DNA of 64,000 nt from Mesorhizobium loti R88b (lineage in GTDB: Bacteria; Pseudomonadota; Alphaproteobacteria; Rhizobiales; Rhizobiaceae), in contig NZ_CP033367.1 of assembly GCF_013170845.1 (NCBI RefSeq), positions 2,729,001 to 2,793,000 of the forward strand. The letters run 5' to 3'. Each line of letters begins with the position of its first letter. Position 1 is the stretch's first letter. This document shows positions 37,266 through 46,068 of this stretch, piece by piece. Below the pieces are notes generated by a model. That model saw only the letters and a program-made list of their open reading frames with translations, did no database searches and was not told the DNA's origin. The position numbers were made by a program, and so were the translations under genes.

Positions 37266-39197
37266 GTGCGATCCATTGGCGGGCAATTCAGGCGTATGCG
37301 GCTCGTGGGCGCCGCGTTGCTTGGCGCTGTCAAGAGCCGTGGCGGCTGGAGGACGGCAATTGCGCGTGCTTCGGCAGTGTTTAGAAGAGAGGGCCTGACC
37401 GGTCTCAGGAAAAGCTGGAAACGCGCAATACCGCGCGCCAAGCTGGCAATAGTTCTTGAAGACGGCACCATCGTCGATTGCAACGACTATACCGGCTGGC
37501 TGGCCCGTTATGCCGGGATCGACACCTCGAAGCGCGCGCGAATTGCTTCTCGGATCGCCCAGATGGAACGGCGGCCGACAATCTCGATCGTCATGCCGGT
37601 TTACAATGCGAACATCGGATGGCTGCGCGAGGCCATCGAATCCGTTCGTGCGCAACTCTACGAGAATTGGGAACTCTGCATCGCGGATGACTGTTCGACA
37701 GAGCCTCTGGTGAAGCAGACGCTTCAGGAATACGCTGGGATCGATGATCGGATCAGGGTTGTCTACCGAGACAAGAACGGCCACATCTCGCAAGCATCCA
37801 ACTCGGCGATAGAACTTGTTGCGGGGGCGTGGATCGCGCTCCTGGATCAAGACGATCTCCTGACGGAAGACGCGCTCTATTACGTCGCGGAGGCGATAGC
37901 CGCAAATCCGCGTGCCGGATTGATCTATTCCGACGAGGACAAGATCGACGAGCAGGGCAACCGCTTTTCGCCGCACTTCAAATCGGACTGGAACCCGGAG
38001 CTTTTCCTTTCCTACAACATAATCAGCCATCTCGGCGTCTATTCGGCAGCGTTGGTCAGGCAGGTCGGCGGCTTTCGCCGGGGGTATGAAGGGTCTCAGG
38101 ACCATGATCTGGCGCTGCGCATTGTCGAGGGGATTGAACCCTCGCAGATCGTCCATATTCCGCGCGTGCTGTACAATTGGCGGGCTCATTCCGGCAGCAC
38201 CGCGGCGTCCGGTGACAACAAGAGCTATGCGGCGATAGCCGGCCAAAGAGCAATTCGGGATCATCTCAAACGCAAAGGCGTGGACGGCGACGTTGAACTA
38301 TCGCCCTTTGGCCCATACCGGGTTCGCTATAACCTGCCGAAAGAATTGCCGCTCGTCAGTCTGATCATACCAACCCGCAACGATCTGAAGCTGGTCAGGA
38401 CGTGCGTCGAAAGCATCCTGTCGACGACGGCATATCCACGCTACGAAATCATCGTCGTCGACAACAAATCCGACGATCCGGGCACACGCGATTATCTCGA
38501 GAAGATGGGAAAGACGGCGAGCGTCCGTATCATCCGCGACGAGGGCCCGTTCAACCATTCAGCGATCAACAACCGCGCCGTGGCGGCCGCGCGCGGCTCG
38601 ATCATCGGTTTGATCAGCAATGACATCAAAGCCACTTCCGCCGACTGGCTGGAAGACATGGTCAGCATGGTGCTTCAAACCGGCATAGGAGCCGTTGGAG
38701 CAAGGCTTTGGTCTGCAAACAACAGGCTCCAGCATGGCGGAATCATTCTCGGCATTGGCGGCCTGGCCAATCATTCGCATCTCGGTTTGCGGAACGGGCG
38801 ACCCGGATATATGGGGCGGGTTCAAATCAGGCAGTCATTGAGCGCGGTGACTGGCGCCTGCCTGATCGTGCGAAAAAGCGTTTTCGATGAGGTCGGCGGT
38901 CTGGATGAAGGGGTCGAGGCCGCATTCAGCGATATCGACTTCTGCATGAGAGTTCGAGAAGCCGGCTACCGCAACGTATGGACGCCATTCTCGGACCTTT
39001 ACCGACAGGGGTCGAGGCTGGCTGGTCTCAAGGGAAGGCCAGACAAGACTGCCGGCCGCCACGAGCAGATGGTCCTGATGAGGGAACGCTGGGGAAAGTT
39101 CCTCATGGCAGATCCGGCCTACAGTCCCAACCTCACCCTGGAGCGGACCGATTTTTCGCTGAGCTGGCCGCCGCGTGTCCAGGAGCCGTGGGAATAG
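37266..39197 (+). CDS. Two-domain family 2 glycosyltransferase
   Basis: A 643-residue cytoplasmic glycosyltransferase with two GT2 (GT-A) domains in tandem. Domain 1 (about residues 105-330) has SIVMPVYNA, ADDCSTEPLV and the divalent-metal motif LLDQDD. Domain 2 (about residues 360-600) has SLIIPTRNDLKL, VVDNKSDDPG and SDIDFCMR. Such proteins commonly extend O-antigen or exopolysaccharide chains. The gene lies alone, without sugar-nucleotide or flippase genes, between a reductase gene and carA. The start is GTG with a weak GGGG upstream; an internal ATG at residue 12 is also possible. Codon use is slightly less GC-rich than the neighbours. Confidence 0.83.
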   Translation: MRSIGGQFRRMRLVGAALLGAVKSRGGWRTAIARASAVFRREGLTGLRKSWKRAIPRAKLAIVLEDGTIVDCNDYTGWLARYAGIDTSKRARIASRIAQMERRPTISIVMPVYNANIGWLREAIESVRAQLYENWELCIADDCSTEPLVKQTLQEYAGIDDRIRVVYRDKNGHISQASNSAIELVAGAWIALLDQDDLLTEDALYYVAEAIAANPRAGLIYSDEDKIDEQGNRFSPHFKSDWNPELFLSYNIISHLGVYSAALVRQVGGFRRGYEGSQDHDLALRIVEGIEPSQIVHIPRVLYNWRAHSGSTAASGDNKSYAAIAGQRAIRDHLKRKGVDGDVELSPFGPYRVRYNLPKELPLVSLIIPTRNDLKLVRTCVESILSTTAYPRYEIIVVDNKSDDPGTRDYLEKMGKTASVRIIRDEGPFNHSAINNRAVAAARGSIIGLISNDIKATSADWLEDMVSMVLQTGIGAVGARLWSANNRLQHGGIILGIGGLANHSHLGLRNGRPGYMGRVQIRQSLSAVTGACLIVRKSVFDEVGGLDEGVEAAFSDIDFCMRVREAGYRNVWTPFSDLYRQGSRLAGLKGRPDKTAGRHEQMVLMRERWGKFLMADPAYSPNLTLERTDFSLSWPPRVQEPWE

Positions 39198-39228
39198 AGC
39201 CGGGCAGGGCCTCTGGTCGAAGAAAAAC

Positions 39229-40434
39229 TCAGGCCCGTTCGGCCAGCAATTCCTCGCCGCGCTTTTCACGGATCAAATTGACGAAACGGCGGAACAGATA
39301 GTGCGAGTCCTGCGGGCCGGGCGAGGCTTCGGGGTGGTGCTGGACCGAGAAAACCGGGCGGCCGGTGAGCGCGATGCCGCAATTCGAGCCATCAAACAGC
39401 GAGACATGGGTTTCCTCGACGCCTTCGGGCAGCGAGTCGGCATCGACGGCAAAGCCGTGGTTCATCGAGACGATCTCGACCTTGCCGGTGGTGTGGTCCT
39501 TGACCGGATGGTTGGCGCCGTGATGGCCCTGGTGCATCTTGGCCGTCCTGCCGCCCAGCGCCAGCGCCAGCATCTGGTGGCCAAGGCAGATGCCGAACAC
39601 CGGAATGTCGGTCTTCAGCAAATCCTTGATGACCGGCACGGCATAGTCGCCGGTGGCTTCCGGATCGCCCGGGCCGTTGGAGAGGAAGATGCCGTCGGGC
39701 TGCATGGCGAGGATCTCTTCCGAACCGGTGCTGGCTGGCACCACGGTGACCTTGGCGCCGAGACCGGCAAGCAGGCGCAAGATGTTGCGCTTGACGCCGT
39801 AGTCTATTGCCACGACGTGCATGGAGGGCTCGGCCTGTTCGCCAAAGCCTTCGTTCCAGACCCAGGGCGTCTCGCGCCAGACCGAGGACTGGCCCGAGGT
39901 GACTTCCTTGGCGAGATCAAGCCCGATCAGGCCCGACCATGCGGCGGCGCGCTGCTTCAAATCGTCGAGGTCGAAGACGCCATCGGGCGCATGCGCGATG
40001 ACGGCGTTGGGCATGCCCTTTTCGCGGATCAGCGCGGTGAGCGCGCGGGTGTCGATGCCTGACAGCGCAACAATGCCGCGCTTCTTCAGCCACTCGTCGA
40101 GACCACCGACGGCACGGTAGTTGGACGGGTTGGTGACGTCGGCCTTGAACACGGCACCGACAGCGCCGGCGCGTGCGGCCGGGTTGAGGTCTTCGATGTC
40201 CTCGCCATTGGTGCCGATGTTGCCGATATGCGGGAAGGTGAAGGTGACGATCTGGCCGGCATAGGACGGGTCGGTGAGGATCTCCTGGTAGCCGGTGAGC
40301 GCGGTGTTGAAGCAGACTTCGGCAACGGCGGAACCGGTGGCGCCCAGGCCGCGACCCTCGATGACGGTGCCGTCGGCCAGCACCAGCAGGGCGGTCGGCT
40401 TTTCGGTTGCCCAGGCGGGCGTCATCTCGGCCAT
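39229..40434 (-). CDS. carA: Carbamoyl-phosphate synthase small subunit
   Basis: A 401-residue glutamine amidotransferase subunit that supplies ammonia to CarB. The N-terminal domain includes VCFNTALTGYQEILTDPSYA, and the class I amidotransferase domain has the nucleophile in FGICLGHQMLALA and the catalytic histidine/glutamate in FSVQHHPEASPGP. The ATG has AGGAG six bases upstream. It is on the same strand as carB but about 20.5 kb from it, so the two subunits are not one operon. It is divergent from the YqeY gene. Confidence 0.96.
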   Translation of the reverse strand: MAEMTPAWATEKPTALLVLADGTVIEGRGLGATGSAVAEVCFNTALTGYQEILTDPSYAGQIVTFTFPHIGNIGTNGEDIEDLNPAARAGAVGAVFKADVTNPSNYRAVGGLDEWLKKRGIVALSGIDTRALTALIREKGMPNAVIAHAPDGVFDLDDLKQRAAAWSGLIGLDLAKEVTSGQSSVWRETPWVWNEGFGEQAEPSMHVVAIDYGVKRNILRLLAGLGAKVTVVPASTGSEEILAMQPDGIFLSNGPGDPEATGDYAVPVIKDLLKTDIPVFGICLGHQMLALALGGRTAKMHQGHHGANHPVKDHTTGKVEIVSMNHGFAVDADSLPEGVEETHVSLFDGSNCGIALTGRPVFSVQHHPEASPGPQDSHYLFRRFVNLIREKRGEELLAERA

Positions 40435-40706
40435 GCGGCACTCCTATCAGGCCGCGTGCTGCAGTTGGCCCGGTGGCCATCGGCGCGGCAAATGGCGCGA
40501 AGCGGCGAATTCGCGGCTCCCACGCAGTCAAGCTTCAGTTCATGCAAGGCTGAGTACATAGGGGAAGGCGGCAGAGTGGTCAATGATCACGCGAAATGCG
40601 GCCATGATTTATTTCATCAAGCAATATCATAGGCTTGCGTCATAATATCAGGGTTTGCGTTGGCCAGGCCCCGGCGCTATTGTCCGCGCCGACCGAAGGA
40701 GAAAGC

Positions 40707-41159
40707 ATGATGCGCGCGAAAATCGCCGAATCCCTGAAGAGCGCGATGAAGGCGCAGGACAAGCACCGGCTGCCGACATTGCGGCTGATCCAGGCCGCCA
40801 TCCATGACCGCGACATCGCCAATCGCGGTTCGGCCAAGGAGCCGGCCAGCGACGAGGAGATCCTGCAGATACTGGCCAAGATGGTGAAGCAGCGCGAGGA
40901 ATCAGCCAAGGCATTCGAAGACGGCAAGCGGCCGGAACTGGCGGCGCAGGAGCGTGGCGAGATGGAGATCATCCGCGGTTTCCTGCCGACGCAGTTGGAC
41001 GATGCGGCCATCGCCGCGGCAGCGCGCGAGGCGATCGCCGAGACCGGTGCCGCCAGCCAGAAGGACATGGGCAAGGTGATAGCCGCTCTGAAGCAGAAAT
41101 ATGCCGGCCAGATGGATTTCGGCAAGGCAAGCGGTATCGTCAAGGGTCTGTTGCAGTAG
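40707..41159 (+). CDS. GatB/YqeY domain-containing protein
   Basis: A 150-residue protein made of the YqeY domain, the tRNA-binding tail of GatB without the amidotransferase part. It starts MMRAKIAESLKSAMKAQDKH and has the conserved AAIHDRDIANRGSA and EMEIIRGFLPTQLDDA. Function in isolation is unknown, perhaps tRNA binding. In Alphaproteobacteria it commonly sits between carA and dnaG; here accessory genes separate it from dnaG. A strong terminator follows. Confidence 0.88.
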   Translation: MMRAKIAESLKSAMKAQDKHRLPTLRLIQAAIHDRDIANRGSAKEPASDEEILQILAKMVKQREESAKAFEDGKRPELAAQERGEMEIIRGFLPTQLDDAAIAAAAREAIAETGAASQKDMGKVIAALKQKYAGQMDFGKASGIVKGLLQ

Positions 41160-41160
41160 G

Positions 41161-41182
41161 GCCCTGCTGCAGCAGGGCTTTT
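41161..41182 (+). terminator. Rho-independent terminator
   Basis: GCCCTGC and GCAGGGC form a 7-bp stem around TGCA, directly after the YqeY stop, followed by TTTTC. It ends the YqeY transcript before the padR operon. Confidence 0.8.
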
Positions 41183-41299
41183 CTCGCCACGATCATGCTG
41201 GCACTGAATTAGCGCGCTCTCGTTCCAATAGGGATTTTTGCACCATCTAGCTTCACCCCAAACTGGCGTGAGCGCGATGGCGCATGCTGGTCAAATTCA

Positions 41300-41320
41300 C
41301 TACCTTGCATAAACAGGTAG
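41300..41320. promoter_or_regulatory. PadR operator candidate
   Basis: CTACCT and AGGTAG are perfect inverse arms around a 9-base AT-rich spacer, 35 bases before the padR start. A weaker ACAGGT half repeats nearby. PadR-type repressors usually bind AT-rich dyads of this size at their own promoter. Confidence 0.5.
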
Positions 41321-41355
41321 CGTGCTATATACAGGTCTCGAATTCAGGGCCTGCC

Positions 41356-41682
41356 ATGACCGACTCCATCCTCGTTCAGCTGCGAAAAGGCGCGCTTGAT
41401 CTGTGCGTCCTGGCCGTGCTGTCGCGGGGTGAAAGCTACGGCTATGAAATCGCCAGCACGCTGGTCGCCGCGGTGAACATGGGGGAGGGCACGATCTATC
41501 CCCTGATGCGCCGGATGCAGAATGACGGGCTGGTCGCCACCCGCCTCGTCGAGTCGAGCAGCGGGCCGCCGCGCAAATATTACCGGCTCACGCCGCTCGG
41601 CCGGCAGGCCTTTGAAGCTCACCGCCGCGATTGGCGCTCCTTCGGGGGTGCCGTCGACAAACTTCTCGAGGATTTGCCATGA
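41356..41682 (+). CDS. PadR-family regulator
   Basis: A 108-residue winged-helix repressor. The DNA-binding region is LCVLAVLSRGESYGYEIAST, GTIYPLMRRMQNDGLV and SSGPPRKYYRLT. The last codons overlap the HAAS gene by four bases (ATGA), so the two are translated together. The real start lies 24 codons into a longer open frame and is preceded by CAGGGC. The operon probably regulates itself. Effector unknown. Confidence 0.88.
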   Translation: MTDSILVQLRKGALDLCVLAVLSRGESYGYEIASTLVAAVNMGEGTIYPLMRRMQNDGLVATRLVESSSGPPRKYYRLTPLGRQAFEAHRRDWRSFGGAVDKLLEDLP

Positions 41683-42245
41683 CCAGGGACGCCTTCCTGC
41701 GCACGCTGAGACAGGGACTAGCCGGGCTGCCGCCGCAGGAGATCGAGGACATTGTCGGCGACTATGCCGCCCATTTCGCCGATGCTCCGGGCCGCAGCGA
41801 GGCGGAGGTCGCGGCGGCCCTTGGTGATCCGGCCAGGATCGCCCGCGAGCTGCGCGCCGAGGCAGGGCTGCGCCGTCTTGAAGCCCATTGGAGCGTTTCG
41901 AACATGCTGGCGGCGACGTTTGCCCTGGCCGGCCTTGCCTTCGTCGACATCGTCTTCCTGCTGCCGCTGCTCATCACCGCGGTGGTGCTTGCGCTTGCCC
42001 TTGGCATCACGCTCGTCGCCATCGGCGCGCTCGGCATCAAGATCATTCTCAGCGCGCTGCTGTTCGAGCCCGGGGTCACCTTCTCGCTCACGCTGGGACG
42101 CGTCTTCATCGGCGCCGGACTGGTGAGCGGCTTCCTGGGCGGCGGCGCCTTGTTGCTGCTGGGCATGGGCGCGGGCCTGCGGGTTGTCGGGCGCTATGCC
42201 CGGCTGCATTCGCGCATCACGCAAGCCGACCGCAACTCCGCTTGA
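41679..42245 (+). CDS. HAAS/DUF1700 membrane protein
   Basis: A 188-residue protein with an N-terminal helical HAAS domain (MTRDAFLRTLRQGLAGLPPQ, then DIVGDYAAHFADAPGRSEAE) and three or four transmembrane segments from about residue 75 (AATFALAGLAFVDIVFLLPL onward). It belongs to the module PadR + HAAS membrane protein + GIN/adhesin-like protein known in many bacteria. It probably relays an envelope signal to PadR (inference). The start overlaps padR. Confidence 0.82.
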   Translation: MTRDAFLRTLRQGLAGLPPQEIEDIVGDYAAHFADAPGRSEAEVAAALGDPARIARELRAEAGLRRLEAHWSVSNMLAATFALAGLAFVDIVFLLPLLITAVVLALALGITLVAIGALGIKIILSALLFEPGVTFSLTLGRVFIGAGLVSGFLGGGALLLLGMGAGLRVVGRYARLHSRITQADRNSA

Positions 42246-42293
42246 GCGTTGCCTCGCGCTTGCAATTTGTCATCACGTTGAAGGAAACGGACA

Positions 42294-43001
42294 ATGACTG
42301 GAAAACTGGCATTCGTCGCGACAGCCGGATTGGTTGGCGCCGCCCTCTTGTTGGCCGCGGGCATCGGGCTTGCAGGGCCGGATTGGGTCAACGCGGGAGG
42401 CTCGTGGATCGGCGGCCAATCCACCTGCGGCGCGATCACATCCGTCAGGAAGGAAGTGACGCTGCCATTCAGCGCCAATGACAGCTTCACCATCGCTTTG
42501 CCGGCTTCCGTCCGTTACCAGCCGGGCGACAAGGCCGAAGCTGTGGTGAGCGGCGATTCCACGCTGATCGATCATGTGCGCATGGAAGGCAGCCGGCTCA
42601 CCCTGGATTGTGATACGGGCTGGTTTTCGCCCCGGCTCGATGTCAGCCTGTCGGGCCCAGCGATTTCGGATTGGAAACTGACCGGCAGTGGCGACCTTGC
42701 CTTGTCCCAAATCAATCAGCCCAAGCTGCGGCTGAGCATTCGCGGCAGCGGCAGTGTGGCCGCCACCGGAACCACTCAAACGGTCGATCTGGAAATCTCC
42801 GGCTCAGGCTCGGGGCGGCTCAAGGATCTGATCGCCCAATCCGCACAGATAGAGATCCGCGGCAGCGGCGACGCAGAGGTCACCGCGCAGGCCGACGCCG
42901 ATGTCTCGATTTCCGGCAGCGGTGATGTCGATCTCTATGGGCACCCGACCATGCGGCGTTCGGAGGTGAGAGGCAGCGGCAGCATCACGCAGGTGCCTTA
43001 G
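42294..43001 (+). CDS. GIN/DUF2807 envelope beta-helix-type protein
   Basis: A 235-residue protein with an N-terminal hydrophobic segment (signal or anchor: LAFVATAGLVGAALLLAAG) and a C-terminal region of short repeats with GSG/SGS turns (IRGSGSVAATG, EISGSGSGRL, EIRGSGDAEV, SISGSGDVDLYG). This is the DUF2807 / head-GIN domain pattern, a right-handed beta structure. It may be a surface or periplasmic output of the padR-HAAS operon. One cysteine pair (ST-C, L-D-C) lies in the early part. Function not established. Confidence 0.82.
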   Translation: MTGKLAFVATAGLVGAALLLAAGIGLAGPDWVNAGGSWIGGQSTCGAITSVRKEVTLPFSANDSFTIALPASVRYQPGDKAEAVVSGDSTLIDHVRMEGSRLTLDCDTGWFSPRLDVSLSGPAISDWKLTGSGDLALSQINQPKLRLSIRGSGSVAATGTTQTVDLEISGSGSGRLKDLIAQSAQIEIRGSGDAEVTAQADADVSISGSGDVDLYGHPTMRRSEVRGSGSITQVP

Positions 43002-43017
43002 CCCGAGGCCTTCGCGA

Positions 43018-43959
43018 TCAGTTGGTCGATGTCTCCCCGGCGCGTTTCCGAGGCTCCAACGCGCGGCGCAATGCTGGCGCTTCCTGCTGGATATGATCCC
43101 ACAACCGGTTGGCGATCGGTCCGTGCGGCCGGTCGCGACGGCGCGCCACCACCAGCTCCTCGGTACGGCCCGGCAGATGCCGGCCGGCAATGGAGTGCAG
43201 TCGTCCGTCGTGCAGCTCGTCCTCGATCAGGAAGCGGGGCAGGTGGCCCCAGCCAAGACCCTGCAGGATGATCTCCTTCTTCATGCCCTGGTCGGCCACC
43301 AGGCATTGCGGCGCGCCTTCGATCAGCGAATAGTCCTGTTGTGGCGAATGGCGGGCGCTGTCACGCATGACGCATTGGGTGAGTGCCTGCATCTGATCGG
43401 GCGTGATCGGCTCTTTAATGCGCTCCGGCAGAAAGCCAGGCGCCACCACGGGAATGAACGGCACCTGGCACAAATCGACCCATTCGACCCTGGTGTCACC
43501 CTTGTCGACCCAGTGCAGGATCAGATCCGCTTCGTCGTCGAAGAGGCGCTCCCACGGACCGCCGACGGCCTCGAAATGCAGATGCAGGCGCGTGCCCGGG
43601 CACTGGGCGAAAAAGCGGCCAAGCATGCCCAGCACCTGCGGCCGCGGGCAGAGGTCGCCGATGACGACATGGATCTCGCTTTCCTCGCCCATTGAAAGCT
43701 GGGCGGCGTGCACCCGCAGGACCTCCAGTTCGCGCAGCAGCGATTGCGCGCGGCGATGGAACGACAGCCCCGCCTCGGTCGGGCGCACGCGATAGCCGCT
43801 GCGGTCAAGAAGAATCAGATCGAGCTGCCGTTCGAGCTTGGCAATGGCGGCGAAAACTGCCGGGTGCGAGCGATGCAGCATGGCTGCCGCCGGCTGGAAA
43901 CCGCCGGTGCGGATCACCGCATCGAAGCATTGCAGATCGTGCAAGGTGAATTCGGCCAT
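43018..43959 (-). CDS. LysR-family regulator
   Basis: A 313-residue regulator. The N-terminal helix-turn-helix runs FDAVIRTGGFQPAAAMLHRS and HPAVFAAIAKLERQL; the effector domain follows from residue 90. It is divergent from an alpha/beta hydrolase gene, and a perfect ATTACA/TGTAAT dyad lies between, so it probably regulates that gene. It converges on the GIN-domain gene with 16 bases between the ends. Confidence 0.87.
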   Translation of the reverse strand: MAEFTLHDLQCFDAVIRTGGFQPAAAMLHRSHPAVFAAIAKLERQLDLILLDRSGYRVRPTEAGLSFHRRAQSLLRELEVLRVHAAQLSMGEESEIHVVIGDLCPRPQVLGMLGRFFAQCPGTRLHLHFEAVGGPWERLFDDEADLILHWVDKGDTRVEWVDLCQVPFIPVVAPGFLPERIKEPITPDQMQALTQCVMRDSARHSPQQDYSLIEGAPQCLVADQGMKKEIILQGLGWGHLPRFLIEDELHDGRLHSIAGRHLPGRTEELVVARRRDRPHGPIANRLWDHIQQEAPALRRALEPRKRAGETSTN

Positions 43960-43968
43960 GTCAGCTTT

Positions 43969-43998
43969 GATTACAGAGACTGTCCTATCTTTGTAATA
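43969..43998. promoter_or_regulatory. LysR operator candidate
   Basis: ATTACA and TGTAAT (perfect inverses) are separated by 16 bases, next to the LysR start and upstream of the hydrolase gene. The outer G and C extend the symmetry. The arm spacing equals that of the 25638-25665 dyad. Confidence 0.5.
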
Positions 43999-44058
43999 TC
44001 ACTGAAAACGCTGCCCGCCTACGCTCTGCTCATTCAACCTTCCAGAAGGAACTTCATC

Positions 44059-44850
44059 ATGAGTGAGCTGAATTTCGTGACTGTCGGCGACGGCACGCGC
44101 ATCGCCTATCGCTTCGACGGCGATGCCAAAAAGCCGGTGCTGGTGCTGTCGAACTCCATCGCCACCACGCTGCATATGTGGGACGGCCAGATCGCCGAAC
44201 TGTCGAAGCATTTCCGCGTCTTGCGCTATGATTTTCGAGGCCATGGCGGATCGAGCGTCCCGGCCGGCGCCTATTCGCTCGACCGGCTTGGCCGCGACGT
44301 GACCGAGCTGCTGGATGCGCTCGGCCTTGGACGCGTGCATTTCCTCGGCCTGTCGCTGGGCGGCTTCGTCGGGCAGTGGCTCGGCGTGCGGGCGCCTGAG
44401 CGCATCGACCGCCTGATCCTTGCCAACAGCTCGTCACACCTCGGGCCGGCAAGCTATATCGACGAGCGAATCGTTGCGACGCTTCAGGCTCCCGACATGG
44501 CAGAGAACGCGGAGGCGTTCCTGGCCAACTGGTTTCCGGCCGCCATGGTCGCGGCCAACGGCCTTGTCATCCAGGAATTTCGCGCCATGCTGCTGAGCAT
44601 CGATCGGCGAGGCTTGGCCGGCTTGTTCGCCGCCGTTCGCGATTCCGACCTTCGCCGCATTGTGACGTTGGTCTCGCGGCCGACCCTGGTGATCGCCGGA
44701 CGGTACGACACGGTGACGGCGCTGAGTCACAGTGAAGAGATCGCCGCATCCATCCAAGGCGCGAAGCTGGTCGTCTTGCCCGCGGTTCACCTGTCGAACG
44801 TCGAGTACCCTGCCGAGTTCGTCGAGGCTGTGCTCGGTTTTCTGCGCTGA
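44059..44850 (+). CDS. Alpha/beta hydrolase, 3-oxoadipate enol-lactonase-like
   Basis: A 263-residue serine hydrolase. The nucleophile is in GLSLGGFVGQ, the oxyanion region in SNSIATTLHMWDG, and the catalytic histidine in VVLPAVHLSNVEYP near the end; the acid is in AGRYDTVTAL. It resembles PcaD, the enol-lactonase of the beta-ketoadipate path, but there are no pca genes beside it, so substrate is uncertain. It is under a divergent LysR gene. AGAAGGA precedes the ATG. Confidence 0.84.
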   Translation: MSELNFVTVGDGTRIAYRFDGDAKKPVLVLSNSIATTLHMWDGQIAELSKHFRVLRYDFRGHGGSSVPAGAYSLDRLGRDVTELLDALGLGRVHFLGLSLGGFVGQWLGVRAPERIDRLILANSSSHLGPASYIDERIVATLQAPDMAENAEAFLANWFPAAMVAANGLVIQEFRAMLLSIDRRGLAGLFAAVRDSDLRRIVTLVSRPTLVIAGRYDTVTALSHSEEIAASIQGAKLVVLPAVHLSNVEYPAEFVEAVLGFLR

Positions 44851-44904
44851 GCGGGAGTGCAAAGCCGAGAGTGCGTGAGGTTCGCGCCTATCAAGGTGCG
44901 GACC

Positions 44905-45882
44905 TCAAGACTCCTTGCACATCGGCAGTGGTTGCGGTGGGGGCGCCGGATGGTCCTTTTTGTACTGGGCGATCATCGGCTCAAGAGTCTTCCTTGGCCA
45001 GAATTTCGGTGTGCCGATTTCCTTCAGGCAGGACGCATTCCAATAGGTGCCCGACTGCGAACGGCTAGCCGCTACCGCGGCGATGTCGCGTGATTCTGGG
45101 TAGATGTAGAGCGTCGTCGGGTTGTCCTTGACCATCGAGATGATCTGCTGGGCATCCGCCGGCGACCAGCTGGTGCAGCCATTGCTGCGGCCGCCGGCAT
45201 AGTCCACCAGCTTGCCGAACGGCACCAGACCGTCACGATCGGCGTAGGAGCTGTTCGGATTTTTACGCATGCACATGGTGCGCAGCACCTGTGCCGCGTG
45301 GCCGCCGATCACGCGCTGCCTGGCGTTGGCGGCTTCGCCTTCGCCGTCGAACTGGATGAAAGTGCGCAGAAAGGCGGCGTCCTGCTTGGCGCCGGTACGG
45401 TAAAAACCCTTGAACGACGTCTTTGTCTCGCGGGTCACGTAGGCGCCGCCGGCGGTCAATTCCGAATCCATGGCATTGCCGAAGTTTTTGGAGCAGCGCC
45501 TGCCGTTTGAAAAATCGACCGTGCCTTTCAGGTTCTTGCCGGCCCCGTGACCCGATGCGATAGCGCGAAACGACTGGCTGGCTTCGCAGACGACATAATA
45601 CCGGCGCCCCAACACGCCATTGCCGAGATCGCCGGGACGCGTGGCGTCCATGGCGAAATAGCAGGGGTTTTTGACGGCGCCTTGCGCGACCTTTTTCTGG
45701 TAGAGCGCCCGCGCGCGCTCCAGCACCACTTGTGAGATCTGGCCGTCGGCGTCACCGACATGGGCCTGCAGCCAGGCCGGGACGCCGGAGGGCGCGGCAA
45801 AGGAGCGGACCGTCGCCGTCAAGGCAATGACAAGAAGGCTGAGGGTGACGACAATACCCAGAGGGATAGATCTCAACCGCAC
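44905..45882 (-). CDS. L,D-transpeptidase-like exported protein (YkuD_2 type)
   Basis: A 325-residue protein with an N-terminal hydrophobic segment (IPLGIVVTLSLLVIALTATV). The C-terminal domain is of the murein L,D-transpeptidase-like catalytic family, with HGAGKNLKG as the histidine motif and the cysteine site SNGCTSWSPADAQQI. It is probably periplasmic and acts on peptidoglycan cross-links. The start is GTG with AGGAG ten bases upstream; a longer frame begins 21 codons earlier with MIGCGW but has no ribosome site. Confidence 0.75.
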   Translation of the reverse strand: MRLRSIPLGIVVTLSLLVIALTATVRSFAAPSGVPAWLQAHVGDADGQISQVVLERARALYQKKVAQGAVKNPCYFAMDATRPGDLGNGVLGRRYYVVCEASQSFRAIASGHGAGKNLKGTVDFSNGRRCSKNFGNAMDSELTAGGAYVTRETKTSFKGFYRTGAKQDAAFLRTFIQFDGEGEAANARQRVIGGHAAQVLRTMCMRKNPNSSYADRDGLVPFGKLVDYAGGRSNGCTSWSPADAQQIISMVKDNPTTLYIYPESRDIAAVAASRSQSGTYWNASCLKEIGTPKFWPRKTLEPMIAQYKKDHPAPPPQPLPMCKES

Positions 45883-46068
45883 CGGATCAATTCTCCTGTC
45901 GAAGCCACGCGAATCCTGCAGGTGTCGCCACCCGCAACCAATCATAAAATGTCTCGCGCCAATCGGCGAGACACAACTTGTTTAGCGAAGTTCACTTCCG
46001 GGCGGCACCGGCTTGAGCCATATCGCGGCCACGGCTATGCCTGGTTCGCCTCCCAGGGAGCATGGATC

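Noticed and set aside
44059..44850. PcaD assignment for the hydrolase gene
   Set aside because: No other beta-ketoadipate genes lie nearby, so only the general class was named.
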